Of a stretch of DNA of 20,144 nt, positions 18,253-20,144 are shown one piece after another. Below the pieces are notes generated by a model. It was not told where the DNA came from. It worked only from the letters and a program-made list of their open reading frames with translations, and made no database searches. The translations under genes and the position numbers were made by a program. Each line of letters starts with the position of its first letter. Within the stretch, counting starts at the first letter, position 1. This DNA is from Isoetes engelmannii. Taxonomy: Eukaryota; Streptophyta; Lycopodiopsida; Isoetales; Isoetaceae. Where the stretch lies: NCBI GenBank assembly GCA_011763485.2, contig JAANSK020034466.1, positions 8,544 through 28,687 on the forward strand. Direction: 5' to 3'.

Positions 18253-19100
18253 AGCAGCCTTTGACAAGGCAAGCTTGGGGCTAGGCTAAAGGGTAGTTAT
18301 AATAAAAAAATGTTTGTTATTTCTAGACACATTACAAAATATGTGGTCAGAAATGATGTGTAAGCAATTTTTGATGGCATATGAGAATGCATGTTCACAC
18401 ATTCTCAGTTGCTGGAGCACAAAACCATGTGCCAAGTTGAACTAGGGTATGGTCGCCCTCTGTGAAGCATCTATACCCGACCTTGGGGTACCGTCTCGTG
18501 CAGTTGAGGGTTTTTCCCCCTTCAATCACCATCATGTGTCACATGGTCGTTCAGGTGTTCGGTTACCACATAGGGGGTGATAATTAGTCGTGACTGTGAC
18601 ATTCCCCACCATGACCGTGAAATCCCTCAACACTCGCAATTCAAGCCTGACTTCTTAAATTGGCACCCAATTTCGTGTTCGATCGCTAAAGCCGGACTCA
18701 ATTCGCCCTCTCTCGCTATGGCTTCAAACCAATTACATTTCAATCTAAGTTGTTCAGCAACAGAGACCTCGAACGAGGACATTGGAGAACAAGGGAGGGA
18801 TGGTCTTCACAAGATCAAGGTAAAAATATGATGGTGTGGCAAGCAGTAGGCCATCACCCGATACCAAATGGGTGTGAGGTGCAGGAGGAAGAAGAAAGCT
18901 CTGAGGGTCAGTGCAGCAGCCACTGCCATGGCGAGAAAGGCTGGAAAATGTGGGCAATGTCATGAACCTACGCAAAAAACAAGGAAAATGCGTGGAAAAT
19001 ACGCAAGAAATACGCGAACAATCGGCAAGAATCTGATATATGATCAAGAAATCTGAAATACAATGGCCTGAAGGCGAGCAGGAATACAAGGCAAATGCCT
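18253..19100. other. PPR upstream region and unassigned sequence
   Basis: The PPR promoter should lie in the first few hundred bases; a TATA-like TTATTATAAC on the minus strand sits near 18297-18308, but its role is unproven. Beyond that I recognise no gene. Frames of 60-110 codons on both strands between 18577 and 19089 overlap one another, have no motifs and look accidental. Confidence 0.3.
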
Positions 19101-19199
19101 AGAAGGCTCAGGACTGGTGTTGAACCGGAATGGTTTGACAAGAATGAGGTTCCTTTGTAAACATATGAGCATCAAAACTAGATTATTGTTTCATGGGCC

Positions 19200-19336
19200 T
19201 AGGGCCATTTGTGTTGTTTCAGGACTTCGGTCCCCGTTCAGTTTCAGGACTTAGGTCCACTTATGTATTGTTCCGTCGCATGTCCAATTGGATGCTGCCT
19301 TGTGGCGCGACGTTAAAATACTTATCTTATCTTATC
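19200..19336 (+). mobile_element. 3' end of a non-LTR retroelement
   Basis: The sequence ends GGCGCGACGTTAAAATA followed by a CTTAT pentamer tail. That matches the CGTTAAA-plus-microsatellite terminus typical of RTE-like LINEs and their SINEs, and resembles the minus-strand end at 20108-20144. Within it, TTTCAGGACTTCGGTCC and TTTCAGGACTTAGGTCC are a near-duplicate pair (about 19217-19256). No coding sequence of such an element lies upstream, so it is either 5'-truncated or non-coding. The left edge is a guess. Confidence 0.45.
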
Positions 19337-19493
19337 TATATATACGTATACCAACGGTCCAGATAGTGCCACTCCAATGGATGAAATCTTGCCAAGTCTC
19401 GCACATGCACATAGGTTCCAGAATGTTCTAGGATTTCCTGGAAGCTATCACGCATATTTGGAAAATGCAGGAGAATGCCACCAAAAGAGAATA

Positions 19494-19575
19494 GGTAGTG
19501 CACTTGGCTAAGGTATATGGCTCGCAAGTAGAAGGTTGTGAGTTGTGAGTTCAAACCCTGCCTTGTGCAACTACC
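19494..19575 (+). repeat. tRNA-like, SINE-type sequence
   Basis: An 82-base segment opens GGTAGTGCA and closes TGCAACTACC, which can pair as an acceptor-like stem. It contains TGGCTAAGGTATATGG (A-box-like) and GTGAGTTCAAACCCTG (B-box-like GTTCAAACC). A short GTTGTGA duplication sits before the B box. The promoter boxes and pairing suggest a tRNA-derived SINE head or a decayed tRNA gene. I see no proper anticodon arm, so I do not call it a functional tRNA. Confidence 0.4.
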
Positions 19576-19655
19576 TTTTGCATCCGTGTGACGACCATCT
19601 TTTGTACATATAAGTATAATGCTCGTATAGCACGAATACTTGTATGATCGTAACA

Positions 19656-19858
19656 CCACTCCCCTCCTACGACAGCGCCGAGTCTTCAGGACTGGTGTCG
19701 GAGTACTTGGACTTGGCTTGTTCGGATATCGTTGGTAGAATTCTGCAATCTTGTCAGGAGCATTGCTCAGAGTCTCGGCAGGTTCCCAGGTCCAATCACT
19801 TGGAGAGTATCCTTCCCAGTTGACAAAGTAATACAGTCGTCGACGAAGAATATCCACT
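19656..19858 (-). pseudogene. Gypsy integrase chromodomain fragment
   Basis: The frame reads DILRRRLYYFVNWEGYSPSD and then WTWEPAETLSNAPDKIAEFY. That shows the chromodomain signature YxVxWxGY...WEP...L with the aromatic residues in place. A Pro/Ser/Thr-rich and basic tail (TPVLKTRRCRRRG) follows. In chromoviruses this module at the integrase C-terminus directs insertion to marked chromatin. Everything before the second half of the DIL segment is missing, and the frame runs on into the presumed LTR without a clear stop. Confidence 0.75.
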
Positions 19859-20068
19859 AGACACAATTTTGACACAACACAAGCACTGTGTGTCAAAATA
19901 GTAGCATTTTACACAAAATTGACAATAGATTTACAGCTTGTCACAAGGGTTGACACTATATCCTTAATCCTCTAGTAGTGAAGGATTTCCATTGCAATAA
20001 AACGATAATAATCAGTGGTTGATTATTGTCAACTTCTATTCTATTGTAAAATATCCTAAATTAAGGTT
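19859..20068. other. Insertion-like non-coding stretch with inverted repeats
   Basis: This segment interrupts the chromodomain. It has an 11-bp perfect inverted repeat (ATTTTGACACA at 19866-19876, TGTGTCAAAAT at 19889-19899) and further TTGACA/TGTCA-type strings at 19910-19915 and 19937-19956. Clustered copies of a short motif near one end are seen in some DNA transposons and MITEs, but I cannot define both ends. Confidence 0.3.
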
Positions 20069-20107
20069 AAGGAAGGAAGGAAGGAAGGAAGGAAGGAAGG
20101 AAGGAAG
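20069..20107 (+). repeat. GGAA microsatellite
   Basis: About nine and a half uninterrupted GGAA units (39 bp). On the minus strand it is the CTTCC-type tail that directly follows the GACGTTAAAATATA terminus of the neighbouring retroelement, so it probably began as that element's 3' tail. Confidence 0.95.
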
Positions 20108-20144
20108 TATATTTTAACGTCCACGGAGGCCAGAGGCCTATGAG
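20108..20144 (-). mobile_element. 3' end of a non-LTR retroelement, cut by the window edge
   Basis: The minus strand reads CTCTGGCCTCCGTGGACG then TTAAAATATA and a CTTC repeat. It matches the segment at 811-840 over about 24 bases with few differences. The body of the element lies outside the window. Confidence 0.45.

Larger units (their letters stand above)
19337..19858 (-). mobile_element. Chromovirus-type gypsy fragment (chromodomain plus LTR start)
   Basis: The minus strand carries the end of a pol gene with a chromodomain, then a purine run GTAGGAGGGGAGTGG (about 19656-19670), then TGTTACGATC at 19655, which looks like the start of a 3' LTR. The LTR would extend to lower coordinates but cannot be delimited. 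The element is truncated near 19858 on the pol side. It differs from the gypsy family at 6297-9583. Confidence 0.55.

Noticed and set aside
18754-19089. Minus-strand frame of 111 codons and overlapping plus-strand basic frames
   Set aside because: They overlap on both strands, lack recognisable domains, and the CxxC strings in the plus frame do not form a known finger.
19494-19575. Functional tRNA gene
   Set aside because: The B box is degenerate, the anticodon arm cannot be drawn convincingly, and the length is raised by an internal duplication.

Overview
The window looks like nuclear DNA of a land plant. It holds one long intronless pentatricopeptide-repeat (PPR) gene of the plant organellar type, set among decayed Ty1/copia and Ty3/gypsy retrotransposons whose primer-binding and polypurine sites are plant-like. 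The sequence is AT-rich and crowded with old, frameshifted elements. I cannot name the species; a repeat-rich genome such as a fern or other non-seed plant would fit, but that is a guess.

Layout. Bases 1-1490 hold no recognisable gene, only a possible 3' end of a non-LTR element near 811-840. Bases 1491 to about 4130 are a plus-strand Ty1/copia remnant: the end of integrase, reverse transcriptase and RNase H, then a polypurine tract and the start of a 3' LTR. Bases 4160-6296 are non-coding with several local tandem duplications, the largest a 151-bp unit present twice. Bases 6297-9583 are two stacked minus-strand Ty3/gypsy copies: a pol pseudogene with its 3' LTR, abutting a more deleted relative.

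Bases 9584-12389 are the most unusual part. A minus-strand LTR retrotransposon of about 2.65 kb is complete in structure (LTR, tRNA-Met-type primer-binding site, polypurine tract, LTR) but has no gag or pol. Its interior is instead occupied by a broken, non-retroviral reading frame of roughly 600 codons, part of which resembles a late-embryogenesis-abundant (LEA) type plant protein. An inverted copy of its LTR sits tail to tail against its 3' end and makes a palindrome of about 310 bp.

Bases 12390-15110 contain a possible multi-exon minus-strand gene supported only by splice-site-like signals and matching phases, plus a near-perfect 153-bp foldback. Bases 15260-18202 are the PPR gene (minus strand, 980 codons from its ATG), preceded by three tiny upstream ORFs, the last two chained by overlap into the main start. 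From 18253 to the end there are pieces of non-LTR elements, a chromodomain fragment of a second gypsy lineage, a tRNA-like SINE-type sequence and a GGAA microsatellite.

The only gene that looks intact and functional is the PPR gene. It most likely encodes an RNA-binding protein imported into mitochondria or plastids. The rest is mostly transposon history.
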